From positions 1,894,501 to 1,958,500 of the forward strand of contig NZ_CP007806.1 in NCBI RefSeq assembly GCF_000219535.2: 64,000 bases of DNA. Reading direction: 5' to 3'. The stretch's first letter is position 1, and each line of letters opens with the position of its first letter. A model generated the notes under the pieces. The model worked only from the letters and a program-made list of their open reading frames with translations. It was not told where the DNA came from and did not search any database. Below are positions 26,524-36,900 of this stretch, piece after piece. Origin of the DNA: Brevibacillus laterosporus LMG 15441. Its GTDB lineage: Bacteria > Bacillota > Bacilli > Brevibacillales > Brevibacillaceae. The position numbers and the translations under genes were made by a program.

Positions 26524-27639
26524 CTAATACTTATAGATATCAGAATCAACATCAATGGTTACAGTGTTATTGTTGTCGCGGGTTACTTTTGCGTGATCCT
26601 CCTGAGGGATTGAAAATTTATTGTTAGGAACAGGGGTGCCATCGACTTTAATATTTGAATAGATGGCTCGATTTTTCCCCGTATTATCATTGGATACCAC
26701 AGTAGAAAGTAGCTTCCAATTCGAGATTTGAGGTATATTCAATTTGTCTGCAGATTCAATGATGGTGATGGTTTTTGTATCGCCAGGTGTAGTGCATGTC
26801 CGCTCGCTGCAAATTGTGGTACCGTCCAGTTTCAAACGAACTTTTCCATTGTAGTTATACCACAAATAGAGGTTTACATCGGAACCTGACTTATATGCAT
26901 TTCGATACTGTCCTTCTTTGTAGTTTGGATCGAAAATATCGCTTTTATAGGCTGTCCAAGCAGTGGCAGACGTTTTTTGCTTTACGATGATAATAGGTTT
27001 CCAGCCGGTCTCTGTTTGCGATTGACCAACATTGGTATAGTAGCTTAATCCCATATCCGCTACCCATGAACCGATTACTCCGCTTGTATTTGCCAGATAG
27101 AAAAAACCACCATAATTGTATGCTGCCACTTTTTTATCAACCATCGAATCTTGCGGGAGGGTAAGCTTTGTACTTAAATAGGTTCCACTTTGCGTGATTT
27201 CTTGCTTTCCCCCAACGCCATCTGCTATAAAATCAGATGCTATCCCTTGTAATTGAGTTTGTTTAGAGGAGAAGGCCTCTGCTTTTTGGTTATCTGAATC
27301 AAGGATAATTAATTCAGGATTTGCGGAAGAGGCTTCTTCATATACATAAGATACTCCGTCCTCAAAGGCAATATAGCTGTATGTAGTATCTAATGCCTCA
27401 GCCCGTAAGCTGTTTTTTTTGTTCTTTTTTTCCTGGGAAATGGATTCCTTAGCTCTTTCAATCATTTCATTGATTTTAGAATCAGAAATGGTACTTGTTT
27501 CCTCATGTACAACCCCAACGCTTTTTCCATTTGTGCCTTTCCATTCTCTGAAGTCATCTGCTGCGGCAAATGCGGAAAATGACGAAAGGGGGAGGCTAAG
27601 AAGACAAATCATGGTTGTGGCTAGGTTAGCTTTTTTCAA
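26524..27639 (-). CDS. Secreted YrpD-like protein
   Basis: The start is probably the TTG at 27639 (MKKANLATTMICLL), 9 bases after AGGAG; an upstream TTG directly abuts that site. A signal peptide ends near AFAA/DDF. The mature protein of about 345 residues has a charged helical N-terminal part, then a beta-rich part. The latter contains QEITQSGTYLSTKLTLPQDS, NVGQSQTETGWKPIIIVKQK and VNLYLWYNYNGKVRLKLDGT, resembling the extracytoplasmic YrpD family of Bacillus. Two Cys (ICSERTC) may pair. The function of YrpD is unknown. The family call is moderate; secretion is clear. Confidence 0.65.
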   Translation of the reverse strand: MKKANLATTMICLLSLPLSSFSAFAAADDFREWKGTNGKSVGVVHEETSTISDSKINEMIERAKESISQEKKNKKNSLRAEALDTTYSYIAFEDGVSYVYEEASSANPELIILDSDNQKAEAFSSKQTQLQGIASDFIADGVGGKQEITQSGTYLSTKLTLPQDSMVDKKVAAYNYGGFFYLANTSGVIGSWVADMGLSYYTNVGQSQTETGWKPIIIVKQKTSATAWTAYKSDIFDPNYKEGQYRNAYKSGSDVNLYLWYNYNGKVRLKLDGTTICSERTCTTPGDTKTITIIESADKLNIPQISNWKLLSTVVSNDNTGKNRAIYSNIKVDGTPVPNNKFSIPQEDHAKVTRDNNNTVTIDVDSDIYKY

Positions 27640-27763
27640 AAACTTCAACTCCTAACATAATTTTGTTTACAAAGACAATATATTACAAATATTCGAAAAA
27701 TAAAATATGTTTTATTGCTATCTGATGAATTTTTATTATATAAAATAATTTCTTAAAAAATGA

Positions 27764-27793
27764 TTGACAGTAACCTTTAAAGATTACTATAAT
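27764..27793 (+). promoter_or_regulatory. Sigma-A promoter of the T-box/brnQ transcript
   Basis: TTGACA at 27764-27769 and TATAAT at 27788-27793 are separated by 18 bases and lie just upstream of the first T-box leader. Confidence 0.85.
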
Positions 27794-27799
27794 ACTAAC

Positions 27800-28107
27800 A
27801 AATCAAACAAATGTAAAAGTTGTGATGAGGACAAGTAGAAGATAAGAAAGAATGATAGAGAGCCGTCCCATAGTGCTGAAAGGATGGTCGTTGTTTCCCT
27901 TTGAATATCACCTCGGAGCTTTGTTAACGAACGATGAATGTATCGAGTAGGTAACAACGGAATGTCCACCGTTAAAAGGAGCCAAGTCTATGTTTTAGAC
28001 TTGATAAGTGTCTGCTTTTCGTGAGGAAGGCGGAAAGCTGAGTGGTACCGCGAAACTCTCGTCTCTGCAATCAAAATGTAAGTTGATTGTGGAGACGAGA
28101 GTTTTTC
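27800..28107 (+). ncRNA. T-box leader 1, isoleucine specifier
   Basis: Shows the full T-box order. A stem I base lies near GATGAGGACAAGTAG (27823). The specifier loop GAATATCACC carries ATC (Ile) at 27907-27909. The antiterminator box TGGTACCGCG is at 28043-28052. A terminator (AACTCTCGTCTC / GAGACGAGAGTT plus T run) ends at 28106. Uncharged tRNA-Ile would stabilise the antiterminator and allow read-through. Confidence 0.92.
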
Positions 28108-28129
28108 ATTTTAATTTCATAAATAAAAA

Positions 28130-28433
28130 GCATTGATGAGGAGAAGTAGGGAAAGGATTAATGTGCAGAGAGCTGTCCCATGGCTGAAAGGATGGTCATT
28201 ACACCTTTTTTGAATATCACCTTAGAGCTTTGTTCCTGAAAGGACATCTGCCAATTGTCAGAGTAGGGAGCAACGGAAAATCACCGTTATCTGATGAGAG
28301 TCCTTATAGACTTGCAGAGTCTGTTTTTCGCGAGAAGACAGAAAGCTGAGTGGTACCGCGTATATCTTCGCCTCAGTAACCAAAGTAAGGTGTTTTAGAT
28401 GAAACACTTGCTTGGTTGCTGAGGTGTTTTTTA
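28130..28433 (+). ncRNA. T-box leader 2, isoleucine specifier, in tandem
   Basis: A second complete T-box follows the first within about 25 bases: GATGAGGAGAAGTAG, specifier GAATATCACC with ATC at 28216-28218, TGGTACCGCG at 28351-28360, and terminator arms CCTCAGTAACCAA / TTGGTTGCTGAGG with T run to 28432. It requires a second uncharged tRNA-Ile read-out before brnQ is transcribed. Confidence 0.92.
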
Positions 28434-28618
28434 TTGTAAATAAAAGAAGGAGTTGAGCTGGACAGTCTTTTCATTTCAAAGTTGATTACCAAAATACATC
28501 ATTTCATTAAGGGGCCCGTTGTATTTGAAAGCAGAGTACAAGCCATTTTTTGGATCGTAGCACTTTTAATTCCTAGTATTCAGGGCTGTAAACTTATATT
28601 TAGGCAGGAGGGTGCACA

Positions 28619-28681
28619 ATGGAAATTGAGATTCAAGTTACCGTCAGAATCGATCCAGTTCATCTAGAAAATGAATCATAG
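28619..28681 (+). CDS. Possible 20-residue small ORF ahead of brnQ
   Basis: An ATG with a strong GGAGG 8 bases upstream opens 20 codons (MEIEIQVTVRIDP...). The stop TAG overlaps the upstream part of the brnQ ribosome site. It may couple translation to brnQ or be a remnant. No family. Confidence 0.35.
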   Translation: MEIEIQVTVRIDPVHLENES

Positions 28682-28695
28682 TGAGGAGAATTAAT

Positions 28696-30036
28696 ATGCA
28701 GAGGCTATCAAGAAAAGATTTACTGTTAGTAAGCTTTATGATGTTTTCTTTATTTTTTGGAGCAGGAAATTTAATCTTTCCCCCTTTCTTAGGACAGTCA
28801 GCGGGAACTAACTTTTGGCAAGCAATGAGCGGCTTTATCATCTCTGCTGTTGGACTACCTATCTTGGGAGTTGTTGCCGTAGCAAAATCTGATGGTTTGC
28901 ATAATTTGGCCAAACGAGTACATCCTGTTTTTGCTTTTATCTTCACTCTTCTTATCTATTTATCAATTGGTCCTTTCCTAGGTATTCCGCGTAATGGAAG
29001 CTTAGCCTTTGAAATGGGAGTGGCTCCTTTTTTACCAGTAGAATGGCAACAAACTAGCTGGGTGCTCTTTCTCTATACACTAGTGTACTTTTCGATTGCT
29101 TTTTGGCTTTGTTTAAATCCAGCTAAGCTCTCTGATCGATTTGGTAAAGTGCTAACGCCATCGTTATTGATTTTACTTACAGGTATTTTCATTTATAGCT
29201 TATTCAAGCCGCTGGGGTTTTTTACTAGTCCAATTGAAAGTTATATACAAACACCGTATTTCAATGGGTTTTTGGATGGGTATTTAACAATGGATACAAT
29301 TGCGGCACTTAATTTTGGAATTGTCATTTCAGTAACTCTGAAGCAAAAGGGAATTAAAGAGAAAAAATCGTTGATTGCAACTACAGTCTATGCAGGATTA
29401 ATTGCTGGGGCGATTCTAGTTTCGATCTATGTTCTACTTGGTTACCTAGGAGCGGCTAGCACCTCTATGTTTGGAGTGACCGAGAATGGAGCCCAAACGT
29501 TAACGAATGTGGTGTTATATTTATTTGGTAAACCTGGGGTAATACTATTGGGTCTTGTATTTTCGTTGGCATGCCTAACTACATCGGTTGGACTTATCAC
29601 TTCATGCAGTCAATACTTTACATCGCTTGTACCGAGAGTTTCATACAAGATGTGGGTGAGTATACTTGCACTAACTAGTATGTTCTTTGCTAACATGGGC
29701 TTAAGTGGAATTTTATCAATTTCTGTGCCGATCTTGTCTGCCATCTATCCGTTAGCTATTGCTTTAATTGTATTGTCCTTTACGAATGACCTACTAAAAG
29801 GCGATTCCATTGTTTACACATGCAGCATGCTGCTTGTTGGAATTGTTAGTGTTGCTGATGCATTGGGTCAGGTTGGAATTCATTCTCTAGCTGTTGACCG
29901 TGTGCTGAGTTATTTGCCGCTACATGAAAAAGGACTTGGGTGGGTTGTCCCAGGAATCGTGGGTGCGCTGATTGGATATGTAATTTCGTTTATAAAAAAG
30001 AAAAACACTAGCTTAGCTCCCCAGACTACAGAATAA
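28696..30036 (+). CDS. brnQ: Branched-chain amino acid carrier BrnQ
   Basis: The start is the ATG at 28696 (MQRLSRKDLLLVSFMMFSLF) with GTGAGGAG upstream. The protein has 446 residues and about 12 membrane helices. It shows the LIVCS-family signature FGAGNLIFPPFLGQSAGTNF near the N-terminus, then GGPFLGIPRN-like SIGPFLGIPRNGSLAFEM. The family takes up Leu, Ile and Val with Na+ or H+. Two Ile T-boxes upstream make its expression answer to isoleucine starvation. A terminator follows. Confidence 0.93.
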   Translation: MQRLSRKDLLLVSFMMFSLFFGAGNLIFPPFLGQSAGTNFWQAMSGFIISAVGLPILGVVAVAKSDGLHNLAKRVHPVFAFIFTLLIYLSIGPFLGIPRNGSLAFEMGVAPFLPVEWQQTSWVLFLYTLVYFSIAFWLCLNPAKLSDRFGKVLTPSLLILLTGIFIYSLFKPLGFFTSPIESYIQTPYFNGFLDGYLTMDTIAALNFGIVISVTLKQKGIKEKKSLIATTVYAGLIAGAILVSIYVLLGYLGAASTSMFGVTENGAQTLTNVVLYLFGKPGVILLGLVFSLACLTTSVGLITSCSQYFTSLVPRVSYKMWVSILALTSMFFANMGLSGILSISVPILSAIYPLAIALIVLSFTNDLLKGDSIVYTCSMLLVGIVSVADALGQVGIHSLAVDRVLSYLPLHEKGLGWVVPGIVGALIGYVISFIKKKNTSLAPQTTE

Positions 30037-30047
30037 TCATTTCAAAA

Positions 30048-30085
30048 AAACAATTCCAGTCCCGCAGTGGACGGGGTTGTTTTTT
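30048..30085 (+). terminator. Rho-independent terminator of brnQ
   Basis: The imperfect arms AACAATTCCAGTCC and GGACGGGGTTGTT are followed by TTTTTT. Confidence 0.8.
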
Positions 30086-30415
30086 TGTTTTTGAATGAAT
30101 AAATGGATAAAAAATATACCGAGGGAAAAGAGGGAAGTTTTAATAAATATACAATTATCTAATTATTTTTTTAGTATAATTTAACATAATGCTTGCAGGA
30201 TTATCCAATTTGAAGTTAAATTATAGTAAAACAACAAATTACTAGTACGAAAAAAGGTATTTTTTAGAATAAAAGCATTTTGTTTAGAATTTTTGAAATT
30301 TGGTTTTTATTTAGAAGGGAAAAATTATGGTTGTTCAAGGTACGTTTTGCATCTGGCGAAAGCGATTCATGGATGAATGTGTCAGTAGGATTGTTTAGAA
30401 AGGTGTTGGGAGAGT
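30086..30415. other. AT-rich upstream region of the peptide cluster
   Basis: There is no convincing gene; a 63-codon frame (30280-30471) has no ribosome site. A TATAAT at 30175-30180 is present without a good -35. This is the likely promoter region of the biosynthetic cluster. Confidence 0.4.
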
Positions 30416-30922
30416 TTGAAGGAAAATCAAAATTCGCTTATTTCAATATGTCCCGTTTCATCAAGAGATAAAAATATTATTTTCAATCTCATGCCTCTAT
30501 ATTTACATGATTTATCGGCCTACACCAATAATCTTACAGTCGATCGGCAAGGCAGATTTGTATATGAGAATCTGGACCTTTACTGGGAAAGGGAGGCTCT
30601 ACAGCCATATCTCATTAAATCTGCGGAGGATATCGTCGGCTTTCTGCTGCTCAATCGACCACCATTTGCCCCAACGGGTACAGATTTTTATGTGAATGAG
30701 CTGTTTATTCTTACTTATTACCGGAGAAAAGGGTTCGCTAGAAAGGCATTAAAGCAATGTTTTACAGACAATCCTGGGAACTATATGGTCGTGCAGATGA
30801 TTAATAACAAACCAGCGATTTCATTCTGGCATCGATTGTATGAGGAGGAAGGGATTATCTTTGAGGAGAGGCAAGATGTTTTACAAGATGAACCGTGCTT
30901 ACTACAAAAATTCACAATCTAA
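30416..30922 (+). CDS. GNAT acetyltransferase, probable self-resistance enzyme of the cluster
   Basis: A 168-residue GNAT-fold protein. The acetyl-CoA motif is YYRRKGFARKALKQCF (about residues 101-116), preceded by the beta-4 strand FYVNELFIL and followed by YMVVQMINNKPAISFWHRLY. Starts at a TTG after GGGAGAG. It lies about 30 bases upstream of NRPS A on the same strand, so it is probably in the same transcript. Acetyltransferases of this type protect producers of small amine-bearing antibiotics (for example ZmaR for zwittermicin). The role here is inferred from context. Confidence 0.75.
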   Translation: MKENQNSLISICPVSSRDKNIIFNLMPLYLHDLSAYTNNLTVDRQGRFVYENLDLYWEREALQPYLIKSAEDIVGFLLLNRPPFAPTGTDFYVNELFILTYYRRKGFARKALKQCFTDNPGNYMVVQMINNKPAISFWHRLYEEEGIIFEERQDVLQDEPCLLQKFTI

Positions 30923-30954
30923 TTTACGATTTGGGAAGGTGGCTCATAACGATC

Positions 30955-33900
30955 ATGGTAGTCTTTAACAATAGGGTGATGGAACAGGAACAATTTTGGC
31001 TGTCTAAGCTTGGCGATGAGTTCGTCCCTTCTATGGTCCCCGCGGACTATCCTTACGTCGGTCAAACCAAATGTAAGGCTTCATTTCAAGTAACTATTGA
31101 ACAAGAAATAACGGACAGGCTCATGCAGGTTTGTAAAAACTCTGATTTGCTTTTGTATACCTTTTTGTTAGCAACAGCAAAAATCTGGCTACATAAATAT
31201 ACCCAGCAAACAGAAATTTGCGTAGGCGCACCAAATCTTTCACCATCAAACAAGCTAGTTCCGATCGTCTCGAATCCGGCCCCACATCTAATCTCCAAGC
31301 AATTTATTAGGGATGTAAAGCAGTCTCTTGCGGAGTCTTACAAAAATCAGGATTATCCGCTTCATCATATTTATGAAAAATTGGATATAAATCCACAGGG
31401 TTCTGCCTCTTCCTTTATCAAGCTAGCTGTAGCTCTTGACAGGATACACGACCGAGATTTTGTAATGGCTCAGGAGATAGACCTTCTCTTACTTTTTTCA
31501 AAATCTGATCACTCGCTTCAGGTAACACTTCATTATGATCAGGCAGTTTATGAGTTACGGACATTAGAACGATTTTTTTCTCATTACATAAATATACTGC
31601 GTGCAATCGTCACAGACGTAAATATTACCATCAGCGAGATCGAGCTAATGAATGAGGCAGAAAAAGCTCAGCTTACTTCTTTTTCTCAAACACTTGAATC
31701 TTATTCAACAGATCAATTGGTTCATCAAGTATTTGAGAAAAAAGCTGAACGTTATCCGGATAAAGTAGCTGTAGTCTATCATGAACAAAAGATAACCTAT
31801 CGACAGCTAAACGAAAAAGCAAATCAATTGGCACGGCACTTACGAGATAAAGGGATAGAAAAGGACGAGGTAATTGCTCTGATGGTGGAGCGTTCCTTAG
31901 AGATGATCATCGGAATATTAGGTATTCTCAAGGCGGGGGGTGCCTATCTTCCAATTGACCCTGAAAATCCTTCCGAGCGTATAAGCTATATCCTTGCCGA
32001 TAGTCAAGCGCGCTTGTTCTTGACACAAAAGACAGGAGGAAGCGATTTAGCATTTGACGGAGAAAGAATAAACCTAGATGAGGATGAGTTATATGTAGGT
32101 GAGACCAATAATCTTGCACCAAGTCAGACACCGGCACATCTGTTATATGTCATCTATACTTCAGGTACGACCGGCAATCCAAAGGGTGTAATGGTAGAAC
32201 ATCGGAACTTAATTAATTACGTAACTTGGTTTAGTAAGCAGGCTAGCATTACCAAAGACGACAGTACAATGCTCTTATCTTCTTATGCATTTGATTTAGG
32301 ATATACAAGTCTTTTTCCAGCATTGCTTACTGGATGTACCTTACATATTGTACCTAAAGATACATATCTGCATCCTGACAGCTTGTTGAATTATATAAAT
32401 AAGGAACAGATCAGTTTTATCAAACTTACTCCATCTCTATTTTCATTGCTAGTACAAGCTGTCGACGATGTACATACGTCTTATTTGCCCGCTTTACGTC
32501 TAGTAGTGACAGGAGGAGAGCCGATTCAGCCTATTGATGTTCAGACATTTCATAGTTACTTTCCTCATGTAGCTGTCATGAATCACTACGGTCCAACAGA
32601 AACTACAATCGGTACGTTGGCTGGACAGATTAACTTTGATGAATGGCAGAGATTTGAAAAACGTCCGACTATCGGTAAACCAATATCTCAAGCGGAGGTT
32701 TTGATTGTCAATCAGGATTTGCAGCTTGTTCCTATAGGAGTACCTGGTGAATTGTGCATCGCAGGAAAAGGACTTGCACGCGGTTATATCGGTCAGCCTA
32801 CTTTAACAAGAGAAAAATTTATTGATCACCCCTTTCATTTAGGTGAACGACTATATAAAACGGGAGATTTGGCACGGTGGGATGAGACAGGGAAGGTTGA
32901 GTTTTTAGGCCGAATGGATCAGCAGGTAAAAATCCGAGGCTATCGGATTGAAGTAGGAGAGATTGAAAAGCATATAATCACTCATCCGTCCATCCACGAA
33001 GCATTTGTACTAGCATTTCCTAATGATCAAAACGAAAATGAGCTATACAGTTATTATCTTTCTGATGAAGAAGTAGGACAAAGTGAGCTGCGTCAATTTC
33101 TACAACAGAAAGTGCCTGAATATATGATTCCTATGCTTTTTATCCGAATAGAAAAGGTTCCTCTTACATCAAATGGTAAAATCAATCGTCATGCTTTACC
33201 TAAACCAGATGAATGTAAGCTTGATCAGCATTCCTACATAGCTCCAAGCAGTGAGATGGAAAAGCAATTGGTATTCGTATGGAAAGATATTTTAAAAAGA
33301 GAGTCTATAGGGGTAACGGATAACTTCTTTCAACTGGGTGGACATTCACTAACCGCTATTAAATTAGCCCATAAAATCGGTAAAAAATATGGGATTCATG
33401 TCACATTGAATGATATTTTTCTGTATTCAACCGTTCGCGATCAGATTGTAATGATTGAGCAGTCAGAACAAAGAGTTGAAAGGCAAATTGAGATTTCACA
33501 GAGAAGCGACTTTTATCCACTTTCTTCTATGCAACGACGTTTATTTTTATTACATCAATTTGAGGGCGTAGAGACAGCTTACAATATGCCTACGATCTGG
33601 CGGTTTTCCGGGAATTTACATCTAAGAAAGCTAGAGCAGGCGTTTCAAACGCTGATCGACCGTCATGAAGCATTGCGTACATCGTTTCATGTGATTGATC
33701 ATGTACCGATGCAACGTGTTCATTCTAACATCAACTTTTCTCTATCATTTCAAACAAAAACAAAAGTAGAAGAAAAGCAGGTGATTGAGTCATTCTTTCA
33801 GCCTTTCAATTTAGAAGTGGCACCCTTATTTCGTGCAGGGGTAGTATCGCTATCTAATGATGAGTATCTTTTGATTGTTGATATGCATCACATTATTTCG

Positions 33901-36900
33901 GATGGCATCTCCATAAGCATACTAATGGCTGAGCTTGAAAAGGCTTATCGAGACCAGAATTTGCCACCATTACGGATTCAATACAAAGATTATGCGATGT
34001 GGCAGCAAAAGTGGGAACAATCAGAAGAATATAAGCAACAAAAACAATTTTGGCTAACGCAATTTTCTGATGAGCTGCCCGTTCTAAACCTGCCAACAGA
34101 CTTTATACGCCCAAAAATCCAGACTTTTAAGGGAGATATCGTAACTGCTACGTTATCGGGAAAACAATTTGAAGCGATGAAACAGCTCTGTCAAAAAAAC
34201 GGAGCGACCCTTTACATGTTTCTACTGGCTGCATACAACATTGTACTCGCTAAATATAGCAATCAGGAAGATATTGTGGTTGGTACGGCAGTGGCTGGGC
34301 GAAATGTCAGCGATCTGGAATCTGTAATCGGCATGTTCGTTAATACATTAGCAATTCGAAATAAACCCGTAACAAGTAAAACATTTACCAGTTTCTTAGA
34401 AGAAGTAAAGCAACAAACCATTCAGGCGTTTAACCATCAGGATTACTCTTTAGATGAATTGGTAGAAAATCTTGCGCTATCTAGAGATATGGGACGAAAT
34501 CCATTATTTGATACGATGCTAACGCTTCAGAACTATGAGAAACAGACTGTTGAATTAGATGGAATTACAATCAGACCAATCATGAAAGATCATGAAGTTG
34601 CTAAATTTGATATTACGGTTGTCGCTGTAGAAGATGAGGATCAATTACAGATTTCCTGGGAATTTTCCACTGATCTCTGGAAGAAGGAATCAGCGAAGCA
34701 GATGTTGAAACATTTTATAACAGTGATGGAAAAAGTTTCAATAAGACCTAAGATAACCATCGGCGAAATAGAAGTCCTATGTGAAGAAGAAAAAAACGAA
34801 TTGTTAGCCATCAATCACCAAATGGCGATTTCTTATGACAAAGAACTAACTATCATGGATTTGATTGAGTGTCAGGTGAATTTGCATCCTGATCACGTTG
34901 CGGTTGTTTCGGATGGGAACGAACTGTCATATCAAGAGCTGAATCAAGCAGCTAACCGACTTGCTAAGCATCTGCTCTTAAAAGGGATGAAGCGCAATCA
35001 ACCAATTGGTGTCATGATGGATCGTAGTCCCGAACTGATTATCAGCATTTTAGCTATTTTAAAGGCGGGCGGTGTTTACGTACCTATATCTACGAATTAT
35101 CCCACAGAACGAATTGAATACATGCTAGAAGATAGTAAAGTTGGCTTGGTAGTAACCAATCAATATCCACTGCCAGAGTTACGCTTTGAGGGTGAATGGA
35201 TTCGTGTAGAGGAAGTAGCATTAGACGAAAATGTTGAAGATATCACAAGGCTTGCGAAAGCAGATGATCTTGTTTATATCATTTACACGTCTGGTTCAAC
35301 GGGAAAACCAAAAGGGGTCATGATTCAGCACAGAGCCTTACATCATTTCGTCACTGCCATGAATAAAGAATTCTTAGATGAAATTAGTTATTTAGATCGT
35401 GTACTCATCTCTACAGATATCTCGTTTGACGTTAGCTGCTTTGAAATTTTTCAGGCATTGATAAATGGTGCAACACTTGTTCTTTTTAATGGACAGAAAT
35501 TTGATGTTGCTCTTCTTGCAACAACAATTCGAGAAGAAAAGGTAACGTTAGCTTACATACCACCAGCTCTGCTTAACCAATTGTATGAGACGATCCTTGC
35601 ATCACCTGATCAATATGCCTTACATAAAATGCTTGTTGGTGTAGAACCAATTAAGGATGAGGTATTGGCACGATACCTGTCACTTCATCCTAATATGCGT
35701 ATCGTCAATGGCTATGGACCAAGTGAGGCTACCATTTGCTGTACTGCTTTCCGCTATGAAAAAAGCGAGATAACAGGCAAATATGTATCCATTGGTAAAC
35801 CGATAGGCAACATGCAGGTTTATATTCTAGATTCTGAGCTTCACCTACTTCCAAAAGGTGTGACTGGTGAACTGTGGATTGCAGGAGAGGGGCTATCCCT
35901 CGGATATCTGAATCAGCCAAAGCTGACAGAAGAACGGTTTATAGCGAACCCCTTTGATTCTAATACTTTGATGTACCGAACAGGAGACAAAGCAAAATGG
36001 TCAGAGGGGGGGAATTTGGAGTTTTTGGGTAGAATCGATCATCAGGTGAAAATTCGAGGTTACCGGGTTGAACTGGGTGAAATTGAAACTCTTCTGCTGC
36101 GTCATCCAGAGGTTAAAGCGGCACTGGTTATGACTAGAACAGATTCTTATGAAATTCCATATTTGTGTGCTTATGTCGTCTTTCAAAATAATGATTGGAC
36201 TTCAGCTCCAGATGCTACACAGATTCTACACCAATGGCTTGCTGATTTTTTACCTGATTATATGATCCCTAGCTTTTTTATTGCAGTAGATGAATTCAAA
36301 CTAACCCCCAATGGTAAAATCGATCGCAAAAGCTTGCCTGAACCAAATGGGAACGTGCCTAGAAATGAACAGAGCTACTTGGCGCCACGAAACAGCTTTG
36401 AAGAACAAATGGTACGGTTGTGGGAGGAAGTTTTAGAAGTTACACCGATTGGGATTATGGACAATTTCTTTATGCTAGGAGGTCATTCACTTAAAGCGTT
36501 TGTTCTGGCTAACCAGATTACGCAACGCTTTGGGCTCAGCCTGCCTTTGTCCGATTTATTTAAGGCCCCGACTATAGCAGGCTTATGTGATCATTTACAG
36601 AAGCGAGAGGCTGTCCTAGACAAGAATGTTATTCTGCTTAAAAAAGGAAGTAGTAAGGTCCCTCCACTATTCTTGATTCACGGCCAAGGAGGAGGAGTTA
36701 TTACATTCTCACATTTAGCGCGTGAATTAGAGTGTGACTGTAGCGTTTATGGTATTCAAGCTGTTGGTTATGAGGGGGAAGCGGATGCTCTGTCAACAGT
36801 TGAAGAAATGGCTGCTCACTATATCGCTTCTATTCGACGAATCGCGCCAACAATGCCTATTCAGCTAGTTGGTTGGTCCTTTGGAGGCCTGGTTGCTTAT

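Noticed and set aside
30280-30471. 63-codon frame before the GNAT gene
   Set aside because: It overlaps the GNAT start in another frame and has no Shine-Dalgarno.
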